Part shown: positions 7,975-14,865 of the stretch, piece after piece | Position numbering within the stretch: the stretch's first letter is position 1 | Layout of the letters: each line of letters begins with the position of its first letter | From: Rhodospirillaceae bacterium | GTDB lineage: Bacteria; Pseudomonadota; Alphaproteobacteria; CADEGL01 | NCBI GenBank assembly: GCA_018699755.1 | Contig: JABIRQ010000123.1 | Location: 1 to 14,865 of the forward strand | Reading direction: 5' to 3' | Length of the DNA stretch: 14,865 nucleotides | Notes under the pieces: model-generated | Told to the model about the DNA's origin: nothing | The model's database searches: none | Seen by the model: the letters and a program-made list of their open reading frames with translations, nothing else | Made by a program: the position numbers and the translations under genes

Positions 7975-8014
7975 AGCCCAAGTCGAACCGCCGGTCATCG
8001 GGAGCCCAGGCCGA

Positions 8015-8959
8015 ATGCGACGCAGTGCCGCGATCGCCCTAAAGCTATGCATTTCCATCCTGCTCGTCTGGCTGGTGGCGCGGCACGTCGATCTGGAGAG
8101 CCTGGTCAGTCGGCTCGGCCAGCTCGGTTGGTTGCCGATCGGCGCGGTGGCCGCCGCGAGTCTAGCCCAGATTCCGCTCACCGCCCTGCGTTGGAACGCG
8201 ATCCTGGCCGCCTTGGGAACGGGACCGCGCTTCGCCGACAGCCTGCGGGTGACCGCCATCGGCCTGTTCTTCAACGCCACCCTGCCGGCAGTCGTCGGCG
8301 GCGACGCCGTGCGGGTGTTCTATGCGCGCGGCCTGGGAGTCGGGTTGCGCACCGCTATCCACTCGGTCCTGCTCGACCGGCTGAGCGCGCTTGTCGCCTT
8401 GATCCTGATGGCAGCCGTCGGCCTGCCCTGGTCCCTGGCCATGGTGACCGACGGCGAGCTGCGCCACGGCTTGATCCTGGCCGTCGCGCTCGGCCTGGCC
8501 GGGCTGATCGGCCTGGTTCTGCTCGACGGCATCGGACGCCAGCTGGCGCGCTGGCCTCTGGGCCGCGCCGTCGCGCTGTTCGGCGCCGATTGCGCGCGCA
8601 TCCTGCGCAGTCCGCGGCCCGCCGCCGCGACTCTCACCCTGTCCAGCTGCGTGCATCTCCTCGACATCGCCAAGGCCTATGTCGTGGCGCTCGCGTTGGG
8701 CGCGCCGCTCGGCCTGGGCGCGGCGCTCCTTCTGGTGCCTCCGGTGATCCTGAGCGCCGTGCTGCCGATCTCGATCGCCGGATGGGGCGTGCGCGAGGTG
8801 GCGATGGTGCTGGCGCTCGGCCAGATCGGCATCGCGCCGGTCGATGCCCTGTCCATCTCGATCGTCATGGGCCTGTCGCAGATCGGCCTGGGGATTCCGG
8901 GTGGGCTGCTCTGGCTTACGACCGGAGCGCGGCGCGGCGAAGCCGCCAATGCGCCGTGA
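8015..8959 (+). CDS. AglD/LPG-synthase-TM family membrane protein, copy 1
   Basis: This 314-residue polytopic protein of the lysylphosphatidylglycerol synthase transmembrane-region family (UPF0104/AglD2-like) shows the family hallmarks: GLFFNATLPAVVGGDAVRVFYA, LLDRLSALVAL, LLLVPPVILSAVLPISIAGWGVRE and the C-terminal GIPGGLLWL. Only the membrane domain is present; the soluble lysyltransferase domain of MprF is absent. Members are often found with glycan and lipid-linked sugar genes, and a lipid flipping or transfer role is suspected but not proven here. The start was chosen at ATG 8015, not the upstream ATG 7931, because GGAG (8001-8004) precedes it by 10 nt, the membrane helix starts directly after it, and the upstream extension would be hydrophilic and overlap a candidate promoter. 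A paralogue lies at 13448-14410. The 3' end overlaps the next, convergent gene by 44 bp. Confidence 0.85.
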   Translation: MRRSAAIALKLCISILLVWLVARHVDLESLVSRLGQLGWLPIGAVAAASLAQIPLTALRWNAILAALGTGPRFADSLRVTAIGLFFNATLPAVVGGDAVRVFYARGLGVGLRTAIHSVLLDRLSALVALILMAAVGLPWSLAMVTDGELRHGLILAVALGLAGLIGLVLLDGIGRQLARWPLGRAVALFGADCARILRSPRPAAATLTLSSCVHLLDIAKAYVVALALGAPLGLGAALLLVPPVILSAVLPISIAGWGVREVAMVLALGQIGIAPVDALSISIVMGLSQIGLGIPGGLLWLTTGARRGEAANAP

Positions 8960-10487
8960 GCCACGTGAGGGCGAGCGCCCAATAGACCGAATAAGGCAGG
9001 ATGTTGGGCAGGATATAGCGGTCGTTGCCTAGCCAACCGCCGATGGCGGGGTAATACAGGATCATCAGGGTCAGCAGCAGGTGCAGCCAGAGCGGGATGG
9101 GAGGCCGTATCCCGCCCGGCCGGCGGATGCGCCACAGAGCCCGTGTCGCGACCGCCCAGCCGATCAGAACCGGGACCAGGACCAAGAAGGAATAAGCCGC
9201 GATCCATGGCAGATAGCTGTATCGCGCTTCCGTCTGCCGGCGGTCCAGCACGCCGTCCCGCGGCTTGTAGATCTGATCGTAGAAGAAATAGAGCTGGAAC
9301 GGATTGACGTGACCGGTGGCGCGGAAGACATGCCAGCCGATCACCTCGGCGGTCAGCCAGGGATGCTCGGCGAAAACAGCAAGCGCGAGATCCACGCTCA
9401 CCGTGTCGAGCCGAATCGGGTCGACTGCGCCCGTCGCCGGGTCGCGCGCCGCCTCATCCACCCGGGCCCGCAACGCGGCGGCCTGCAGATCCACCGCCGG
9501 CGCATCGTTCAGATCCGTCACCGACAGGTCCGGGTCCTGGGCGAGGGCCAGGACGCGGGGCGCGATATATTGCAGCGGATCGTTCGACGCCTGGCCTGGG
9601 GTCACCGCGAAATGCCCAGTCGCCGCCTGATTGTGAAATCCCAACCCGATCAGAACAGCGCCGTAGCCAACGACCAGCGCTATCGAAAGCGCGACGGTGC
9701 GGCCAAAGCTGCGGCCCCGAAAGGCGACGCAGGTCGCCAAGACGAAGGCCACGGGCAGAGCGAGAGAGATCGGCCGTTGCAAATAGGCGATGCCGAGCAG
9801 CAATCCAAGACCGAACCAAGCGGCCCCGCGCCAAACCATGCGGGAGCCGTCACCGGAGCGGACGACCAAAGCGATGAAGATCGCCATCGCACCCATGACG
9901 AAGGCGAAATACAAGGCCTCGCTGAACAGGGCTCCGGCGTATTGAACGGTGGTCGGCTCAAGCGCTAGAAACAGGCTGGCAAGGAGCGCGACGCCGCCCG
10001 GAAGGGTTTTTCGCAGCGCCGCATAGAGCGCGGCCACGCCGAGCGCACAGGTCAGCGCCTGGAAGGCAAAAAACCACCCGACCATGCCGGTCGGAAAGAC
10101 GCGATCGGGCAGAAACCGAACCTTGTCGGTTATCGCGCCGTAGAGCGCGATCGCGCGACCGTACAGGAAAGGCCCATCCGCCATCTGGACCGCCCATGAC
10201 CCGCTGTCGCGATAGTGTTCGACTAGGCCGACACCCTCCCGGAAGAATTTCCCGGCATCCGACTTGACCATCGCATGGACGGTGGGCCTGCCCTCGATCG
10301 CGGACTCGTACCGATCGTATTCGGCCACGAAAACGCCGACAACGGCGAGGCGGATCGCAAGCGCCAGCAGGAATACGGCAAGAACCGAAAATCCCCCCGC
10401 ACGGGCCATGCCGGACAAGCGACCCCGCTCATCACGGTCATGTATGGCTGGTTTCATGGCGCTGCGAAGAGGATCCTGTGGGGACAC
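8916..10487 (-). CDS. Second GT-C (ArnT/GT39-like) membrane glycosyltransferase
   Basis: This protein of up to 523 residues has many hydrophobic helices. After an N-terminal basic/hydrophilic stretch, the first helix (FSVLAVFLLALAIRLAVVGVFVA) leads into a large loop with AMVKSDAGKFFREGVGL, whose aspartate is a candidate catalytic acid. The helix ALEPTTVQYAGALFSEALYFAFVMGAMAIF resembles GT39-like proteins. A long soluble loop (about 285-425) is followed by helices and GNDRYILPNILPYSVYWAL, the usual position of the C-terminal RY.LP motif. It probably transfers a sugar from a polyprenyl-phosphate donor at the membrane; the substrates are unknown. The start is uncertain: GTG 10487 gives the longest form, ATG 10457 (residue 11) and ATG 10409 (residue 27) are alternatives, and none has a clear Shine-Dalgarno. 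A TAGACC (-10-like, 10499-10494) lies just upstream, which would favour the ATG at 10457. Confidence 0.8.
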   Translation of the reverse strand: MSPQDPLRSAMKPAIHDRDERGRLSGMARAGGFSVLAVFLLALAIRLAVVGVFVAEYDRYESAIEGRPTVHAMVKSDAGKFFREGVGLVEHYRDSGSWAVQMADGPFLYGRAIALYGAITDKVRFLPDRVFPTGMVGWFFAFQALTCALGVAALYAALRKTLPGGVALLASLFLALEPTTVQYAGALFSEALYFAFVMGAMAIFIALVVRSGDGSRMVWRGAAWFGLGLLLGIAYLQRPISLALPVAFVLATCVAFRGRSFGRTVALSIALVVGYGAVLIGLGFHNQAATGHFAVTPGQASNDPLQYIAPRVLALAQDPDLSVTDLNDAPAVDLQAAALRARVDEAARDPATGAVDPIRLDTVSVDLALAVFAEHPWLTAEVIGWHVFRATGHVNPFQLYFFYDQIYKPRDGVLDRRQTEARYSYLPWIAAYSFLVLVPVLIGWAVATRALWRIRRPGGIRPPIPLWLHLLLTLMILYYPAIGGWLGNDRYILPNILPYSVYWALALTWLTAHWRLRRAALRS

Positions 10488-10614
10488 GCGTCGGGTCTAG
10501 CACAAGAACCGCGGCGCGGAAGCGAAAATCCATCCGGATCCCGACCGGGCACGCCTTGTGCGCGGGGTCCCGCGATGCCATTTTCCCTGCGCCGCAACCG
10601 CCAGCGCAGGCTCC

Positions 10615-11979
10615 ATGGCCACGAGACTCGCGAACGCCATCATTCTTCTCTTCGTGGCCGCCAACCTGGCCGTCATCGCGGTTTTCGAACAACGCTACGG
10701 TGGCGCGCCGATCGGGTTCTGGCGCGGCTTTCTGTTCTACGGCGGGCCGGCGGTTTTGGCCCTCGCCGGCTTGGCCTCGTTCCGGGCTTCGAAGGCCGCT
10801 CGCTTTTCGCTCGTCGCCTGCATCCTGGCTGCCCTGGGCGCACTGTACGGTGCGGAAGTTTATCTCGGCAGCCCCCGGTCCAAGGGCGTCGATACGACAG
10901 CCGCCTATGCCGCGCGGGCCGGCATCACCTTCGATCCGCGAACCATGGTCGAGGCCGTCGCCGATCTGCGCGCCGAGGGCAAGGCGGCGATGCCGGCCTT
11001 TTTTCCGCGCACTCTCATCCGCCGGCCGGCCGCACCCGACGGCGGCGACCTCTACCCTCTGTCCAACCATGCCAACCGCCTGATCGTCCATTGCAACGAA
11101 GAGGGTCCCTGGCGCCTTTACGAGACCGACGAGCAAGGCTTCAACAATCCGCCTGGCCTGTGGGACGGCGCACCGATCGAATTGGCCCTGATCGGTGATT
11201 CCTTCGCCTGGGGCGTGTGCGTGCCGCGCGCGGATTCGATCGCCGACCGGCTGCGCCATCGCGCACCGCGCACCGCTACCCTGGGCATGAGCGCGGACGG
11301 GCCGCTCGCCGAACTCGCCACCTTGCGCGAATACCTGCCGGCCCTGCGCCCGAAGACCGTCCTGTGGCTGTTCTACGAGAACGACCTGACCGACCTGGAG
11401 GCCGAGCGCACCAATCCCCTGCTCATGGCCTATCTGGACCCGGCGTTCAGCCAGAACCTCTACGAGCGGCGGCCGGAGATCGAGGCCTATCTCGATGCCT
11501 ATATGGCCGACCGGCTGGCTCAGATCGCCGCGGAGGACGCGCGCAAGGGCGGCGTTGCGGCGGAGACACGCAGCCTGACGGGCATCCTGGCTTTCGCGCG
11601 CCTGCGCTTGCTGCTGGCGGGGATCATGGGACGCACGAGCTTCGACTGGCCGCTCTACCGGCGCATTTTGGAAGGCGCGCGGGATACGGTCGCGGGATGG
11701 GGCGGCGAGATCGTCTTCGTCTACTTGCCCTCGCCCAACCAACTGCTCGGCGTGCCCGACCTCACCAACTACCGCCAGGCGATCAAGGGCAAGCTGTTCG
11801 GCATCGCCGGGGATTTGGGCATTCCGGTGATCGACACGGAACCGGGCCTGGAAGCGGTCGAGGACCCCTACCGCTTGGCGCATTTCGCCGGCGGCCATTT
11901 CAGCAGCGAGGGATACGCCGTCGTGGCGCGGGAGATTCTCGCCGGGCTCGAGGCGGCCGGGCGCCTGTCCGCGCCCTAA
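10615..11979 (+). CDS. Membrane-anchored SGNH-hydrolase-like protein
   Basis: This 454-residue protein has three hydrophobic N-terminal segments (residues about 5-24, 38-58, 63-80) followed by a periplasmic SGNH-type domain. Block I is LALIGDSFAWGV with Ser196; a GMSADGP glycine block follows; WLFYENDLTDL carries Asn256; and HFAGGHFSSEGYAVVA carries His428. The aspartate expected two or three residues before the histidine is not present (Gly426/Ala425), as in some polysaccharide-cluster members of the AlgX/AlgJ-like group, so the catalytic set may be a dyad or may use another acid. A role in O-acetylation or deacetylation of the glycan is plausible. The start is set at ATG 10615, immediately before the first membrane helix, with AGG 4 nt upstream; a GTG at 10558 would add 19 non-hydrophobic residues. 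The stop overlaps the convergent gene's stop by 4 bp. Confidence 0.78.
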   Translation: MATRLANAIILLFVAANLAVIAVFEQRYGGAPIGFWRGFLFYGGPAVLALAGLASFRASKAARFSLVACILAALGALYGAEVYLGSPRSKGVDTTAAYAARAGITFDPRTMVEAVADLRAEGKAAMPAFFPRTLIRRPAAPDGGDLYPLSNHANRLIVHCNEEGPWRLYETDEQGFNNPPGLWDGAPIELALIGDSFAWGVCVPRADSIADRLRHRAPRTATLGMSADGPLAELATLREYLPALRPKTVLWLFYENDLTDLEAERTNPLLMAYLDPAFSQNLYERRPEIEAYLDAYMADRLAQIAAEDARKGGVAAETRSLTGILAFARLRLLLAGIMGRTSFDWPLYRRILEGARDTVAGWGGEIVFVYLPSPNQLLGVPDLTNYRQAIKGKLFGIAGDLGIPVIDTEPGLEAVEDPYRLAHFAGGHFSSEGYAVVAREILAGLEAAGRLSAP

Positions 11980-13451
11980 AACGCCTTCAGCTTGCGGAAG
12001 GCGAAGACGACCATCTGAAGCAGCAGCCAGCCGTGGCGGAAGCGCGAGATCTGGGTCTCGCCGTAGCGCCGGCTGGCGTAGCGGATCGGCACCTCGACGA
12101 CCTTCAGGTTGAGCTTGGCCGCGCCGAAGATCAGGTCGAAATCGCCGAAGGGATCGAATTCACCGAAATAGTCCCGGTTGTCGGCGATGCGCCGGTAATG
12201 GGCCCGGGTCAGCACCTTGGTGCCGCACAGGGTGTCGGTAAAACGCTGGTTCAGCAGGAAACTGAACAGGACAGAGAAGATGTGGTTGGCCAGGAGGTTC
12301 AGGAAGCGCATGGCCTGATCCTCCATCGGGTAGACCAGGCGCGTGCCGTTGACAAACTCGCCCTTGCCGGTCTGCAAGGCCTGATAGAATTTGGCCATCT
12401 GCTCGGGCGGCACCGTCATGTCGGCGTCGAGGATCATCAGCACATCGCCGCGCGCCGCGTCGAAAGCCTTGCGCACGGCGTCGCCCTTGCCGCGCCCGTC
12501 CTGGACCAGGACCTTGATGTCCCGGTCCGGATAGGCTGCGGCCACCCGCTCCATCTCCTCCAGGGTGCCGTCCTGGCTGTGGCCCTCGACGAAGACGAGT
12601 TCGATGTCCGGGCAGAAGGCCGGCAGGCGCTGGACCAGCGGCTCGATATTGCCCTTCTCGTTGCGCGCCGGCACGACGACGGTGGCGGAGAGCGGCGCCT
12701 CGTAGCCGGCCAACCTGTCCGAGCGCGCGACGACATAGTTGCGCAGGCAGAGCCCGCGAAAGAGCGGCAGGGTGGCGATGAAACGGTTCACGACCACGCC
12801 CAGCCCGGCCAGACGCTTGGGCAGAAGCTGGCGCCATTCGCGCTTGATGATCTCGAAATCGGCAAGCTGGAGCAGGCAGGAAATGTCGTCGAGGCGGAGA
12901 TAGTTCTCGGCCGGCGCCGGGCTTTTGAGGCCGACCGCCGCGACCAGATTCAGCAACGGCCCCCACAGGCGCGAGTGATAGGCGACGACGATGCGCGTGT
13001 CCCGGTCGCACAGGCCGTGCAGGCGGCGGAAGGCTTCCTCGACGTCTTCGAGGAAGCCGATCGTGTCGGAAAGCAGAATGACGTCGAACGGGCCTTTCAG
13101 CCCGTCAAGCAGCGCCGGATCCTCGATATCGCCGGTGTGGAATTCGAGACTCGGATGCCGCTCGCGCGCGAGAGCGACCATGCGTTCGGAAAGATCGACC
13201 CCGATGCCAACCGACGGATTCAGGGCGGCCAGGGTGTCGCCGATGCCGCAGCCGAGATCGAGCACCCGCAGTCCCCCGGGCACGAGGAAGCGCAGATAGG
13301 CTTCGTCCTCCTCGTAGAAAAATGCGTTGCGCGCGCGCCAGCGCGGGCGCTCGGGCGCGAGGCGGTCGAAGAGGTCCCGGATCGCGCGTTTGCGCTCCGA
13401 CAGGCCTTCCGCCTGAGGCGCTTCGCGCGGGGAGGGAGCGGCCTCGGTCAT
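11976..13451 (-). CDS. Bifunctional SAM methyltransferase / GT2 glycosyltransferase
   Basis: This 491-residue fusion has an N-terminal class I methyltransferase domain (about 20-230) with VLDLGCGIGD (63-72), GVDLSERM, FHTGDIED and DVILLSDTIGFLEDVEEAFRRLH. A linker follows (about 230-250), then a GT2/DPM1-type domain: ATVVVPARNEKGNIEPLVQRL (about 252), FVEGHSQDGTLEE, GRGKGDAVRKAFDAARG, the DXD-type LDADMTVPPEQM (about 340), GTKVLTRAHY, FGDFDLIFGAAKL and RRYGETQISRFRHGWLLLQM. It lacks the C-terminal transmembrane pair of ArnC-like proteins. DPM1-like enzymes make polyprenyl-phosphate sugars, the donor type used by the two GT-C proteins here, so a donor-supply role is attractive (inference). ATG 13451 is supported by AGGA upstream and by ATGA overlap with the upstream gene's stop. 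Both domains look intact. Confidence 0.88.
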   Translation of the reverse strand: MTEAAPSPREAPQAEGLSERKRAIRDLFDRLAPERPRWRARNAFFYEEDEAYLRFLVPGGLRVLDLGCGIGDTLAALNPSVGIGVDLSERMVALARERHPSLEFHTGDIEDPALLDGLKGPFDVILLSDTIGFLEDVEEAFRRLHGLCDRDTRIVVAYHSRLWGPLLNLVAAVGLKSPAPAENYLRLDDISCLLQLADFEIIKREWRQLLPKRLAGLGVVVNRFIATLPLFRGLCLRNYVVARSDRLAGYEAPLSATVVVPARNEKGNIEPLVQRLPAFCPDIELVFVEGHSQDGTLEEMERVAAAYPDRDIKVLVQDGRGKGDAVRKAFDAARGDVLMILDADMTVPPEQMAKFYQALQTGKGEFVNGTRLVYPMEDQAMRFLNLLANHIFSVLFSFLLNQRFTDTLCGTKVLTRAHYRRIADNRDYFGEFDPFGDFDLIFGAAKLNLKVVEVPIRYASRRYGETQISRFRHGWLLLQMVVFAFRKLKAF

Positions 13452-14410
13452 GGCGAGGATCCTCGTGTCTGCTCGTCCGGCTGGATTCGGCGGCCACTCA
13501 TAAGCCAAAGGACTCCGCCCGGCAAGCTGACCACGGCAAGCAGCAGACCGAACAGGAGAGAGGCCGCAAGCGCGTCGGCCTGGGCGATGCCGGCGAAACC
13601 GAAACCGACCACGACCGCACCTTCACGCAGGCCCCAGCCGGCGAGCGAGATGGGCAGCACAGCAATCGCGACGATCGGCGGCGTCAGCAACAGGCAGGCG
13701 GTCAGGCCGAGATCGACATCGATGGCTCGCCCGGCGAGATAGAGTGCAAACGCGCTGAGCCCCAAAAGCAGCAGGGAAGCCGCACCCACCCGGAGGCCGT
13801 AGCGGCGGCCGAGCAGGGCGCGGCGCGCATCCCGCGCGACGGTCACGAAGGGCCGGGTCAAGGCCCACCGCCCGAAGATGCCGAGCAGCGAGAGGGGCAA
13901 GGCGAACAGCAACGCGAAGGCGAACAGCCCGCCGACCAGCACGGCCGTCACGCTCCAGCGCGCGACGGGATCGTCCAGCAACGCGAAAAGCCAGGGCAAG
14001 CTGGCAGCCATCGCCAGCAGGATCACGAAGAGCGCCGAGAGGCGGTCGACGAAGACCCCCGAAAAGGCTTCGCCCAGGGGGCGGCCGTCGCGATGGGCGT
14101 ACCACAGGCGAAAGGCGTCGCCGCCGATGCTGGACGGCAGGGTCTGGTTGAAGAAGGCGCCGATCATGAAGAAGCGCAGCGCGGCGCGCGCAGCGAGCGC
14201 CTTGCCGATAGCGGCCGTCACCAGTCGCCAGCGCTGGCTGGCGACCAGAAACTGGGCGAACAGACAGAGGACCGCAAGCAGGGTCCAGCCGGGATCCAGG
14301 CGCGCAAAACGCGCGGCGAGCGGCGCCATGTCCACCTGCCCCACCAGCCACCAGACGAGGCCGGCGGAGACCGCGCCCTTGAACGCGAACAGGACCGCCT
14401 TGCGGGTCAC
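13448..14410 (-). CDS. AglD/LPG-synthase-TM family membrane protein, copy 2
   Basis: This 320-residue polytopic protein is a paralogue of the one at 8015-8959. It has GAFFNQTLPSSIGGDAFRLWYA, VDRLSALFVILL, LLLTPPIVAIAVLPISLAGWGLRE and SLPGGVLWLM in the same order and spacing. As in copy 1, no soluble synthase domain is attached. The start was set at GTG 14410, whose GTGA overlaps the stop of the upstream hydrolase gene; the longer open frame to 14650 adds an Arg/Gly-rich segment that is the out-of-frame reading of that hydrolase and is not real. The stop overlaps the ATG of the methyltransferase-GT2 fusion, so the three genes form one translationally coupled operon. It is inferred to act at the membrane on the lipid-linked intermediate; no activity is established for it. 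Confidence 0.86.
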   Translation of the reverse strand: MTRKAVLFAFKGAVSAGLVWWLVGQVDMAPLAARFARLDPGWTLLAVLCLFAQFLVASQRWRLVTAAIGKALAARAALRFFMIGAFFNQTLPSSIGGDAFRLWYAHRDGRPLGEAFSGVFVDRLSALFVILLAMAASLPWLFALLDDPVARWSVTAVLVGGLFAFALLFALPLSLLGIFGRWALTRPFVTVARDARRALLGRRYGLRVGAASLLLLGLSAFALYLAGRAIDVDLGLTACLLLTPPIVAIAVLPISLAGWGLREGAVVVGFGFAGIAQADALAASLLFGLLLAVVSLPGGVLWLMSGRRIQPDEQTRGSSP

Positions 14411-14865
14411 GACGCGCCGTTGAGCAAGGACGCGAAGGCATCCCAGGCGATTTCGGGATAGAAGCGGTGGCCGCCCGGGCCCGGCGCCGCAGCGATCCGG
14501 TCGCCCGCGCCGAGCGCCTCGTAAACCGCCCGCGCCGCGGCGGTCACCGCCTCGGCCTGGGCGAAGGGCCAGATATGGTCCGCATAGCCGGCGACGGCGA
14601 GGAAGGGGCGGGGCGCGCAAAGCGCGACAATATCGTCCATCTCCAGCCATTCGAGAATGCCGGGAATGACGTTCTGCCCCTCAAAATTCGGGCGGACCGC
14701 AATCGTCTCGCGGATGTAGCCGACGCAACCGCTGGCGAGCACGCCGGCGATCCGGGGGTCCAGGGCCCCGGTGAGGACCGCCGTGGCGCCGCCCGCCGAG
14801 TTACCCATCGCATAGATCGCCTCGGGCCGCGCGCCCACGGTCCCGGCATTCGCAATCAACCAGCC
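14407..14865 (-). CDS. Alpha/beta hydrolase, C-terminal part (5' end outside window)
   Basis: The frame is open to the window edge (the first visible codons read GWLIANAGTVGARPEA), so only about 152 C-terminal residues are seen; a TTG at 14859 is not a credible start. AMGNSAGGATA is the nucleophile elbow (GNSAGG), APRPFLAVAGYADHIWPF carries the expected acidic residue, and GPGGHRFYPEIAWDAF carries the histidine, so a full Ser-Asp-His set is visible. The order and the ALCAPRPFLAVAG strand match acetyl-xylan-esterase / dienelactone-hydrolase-like members. Removal of acyl groups from a carbohydrate is one possibility; the substrate is unknown. The TGA overlaps the GTG start of the next gene, so it is the upstream member of a coupled three-gene unit. 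Confidence 0.8.
   Translation of the reverse strand, partial: GWLIANAGTVGARPEAIYAMGNSAGGATAVLTGALDPRIAGVLASGCVGYIRETIAVRPNFEGQNVIPGILEWLEMDDIVALCAPRPFLAVAGYADHIWPFAQAEAVTAAARAVYEALGAGDRIAAAPGPGGHRFYPEIAWDAFASLLNGAS

Noticed and set aside
7931..8014. N-terminal extension of the first AglD/LPG-synthase-TM protein from ATG 7931
   Set aside because: The 28 residues are not hydrophobic, have no paralogue counterpart and overlap a candidate promoter; ATG 8015 has a ribosome site.
11217..13742. Very long plus-strand open frame (841 codons) opposite the methyltransferase-GT2 gene
   Set aside because: It runs across the SGNH gene out of frame and the reverse strand of a gene with clear motifs. Its composition (Arg, Gly, Gln, Asp-rich) is typical of antisense frames in high-GC DNA, and no domain is recognisable.
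14411..14650. N-terminal extension of the second AglD/LPG-synthase-TM protein
   Set aside because: The extra 80 residues are the out-of-frame reading of the hydrolase gene, and the GTGA junction gives a better start at 14410.

Overview
The window is very GC-rich and densely coded. Its codon use and gene families (heparinase II/III, TviB-type dehydrogenase, a winged-helix regulator coupled to a NusG paralogue, a methyltransferase-glycosyltransferase fusion, and the TCATCCTGAGGAGC palindromic repeats) suggest an alphaproteobacterium, probably of the Rhodospirillales type. The taxonomic call is an inference from family composition. The locus looks like part of a surface-polysaccharide or lipid-linked glycan cluster. 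No tRNA, rRNA, CRISPR array or complete insertion sequence was seen.

Layout, left to right. (1) The 3' part of a heparinase II/III family gene (+), truncated by the window edge, converges on a nucleotide-sugar 6-dehydrogenase of the TviB/WbpA/WbpO type (-). The two genes are separated only by a small transposase-less element with perfect 18-bp terminal inverted repeats flanked by CTAG on both sides; those CTAG copies carry both genes' stop codons. (2) A 226-bp divergent control region follows. It holds a good promoter for the dehydrogenase and a second promoter overlapped by two GTTCA-N5-TGAAC palindromes. (3) A plus-strand block begins with a winged-helix regulator whose C-terminal half looks Rossmann-like. 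It is translationally coupled to a NusG/RfaH-type elongation factor, followed after a 167-bp leader by a SAM methyltransferase and, again with ATGA coupling, a GT39-like membrane glycosyltransferase. (4) From 6.5 to 12 kb single genes alternate in strand: O-antigen ligase/polymerase (-), an AglD/LPG-synthase-TM-like membrane protein (+), a second GT-C membrane glycosyltransferase (-) and a membrane-anchored SGNH hydrolase (+). Every convergent junction overlaps. (5) A minus-strand operon closes the window: an alpha/beta hydrolase (5' end outside the window), a second AglD/LPG-synthase-TM-like protein and a methyltransferase-GT2 fusion, linked by GTGA and ATGA overlaps.

A reasonable working model, by inference: TviB supplies a UDP-uronic acid; the GT2 fusion and the two GT-C enzymes use activated or polyprenyl-phosphate sugars; the methyltransferases and SGNH protein decorate the glycan; the ligase-family protein polymerises or transfers it; and heparinase trims or degrades it. 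The winged-helix/NusG-like pair would control the cluster at both initiation and elongation.
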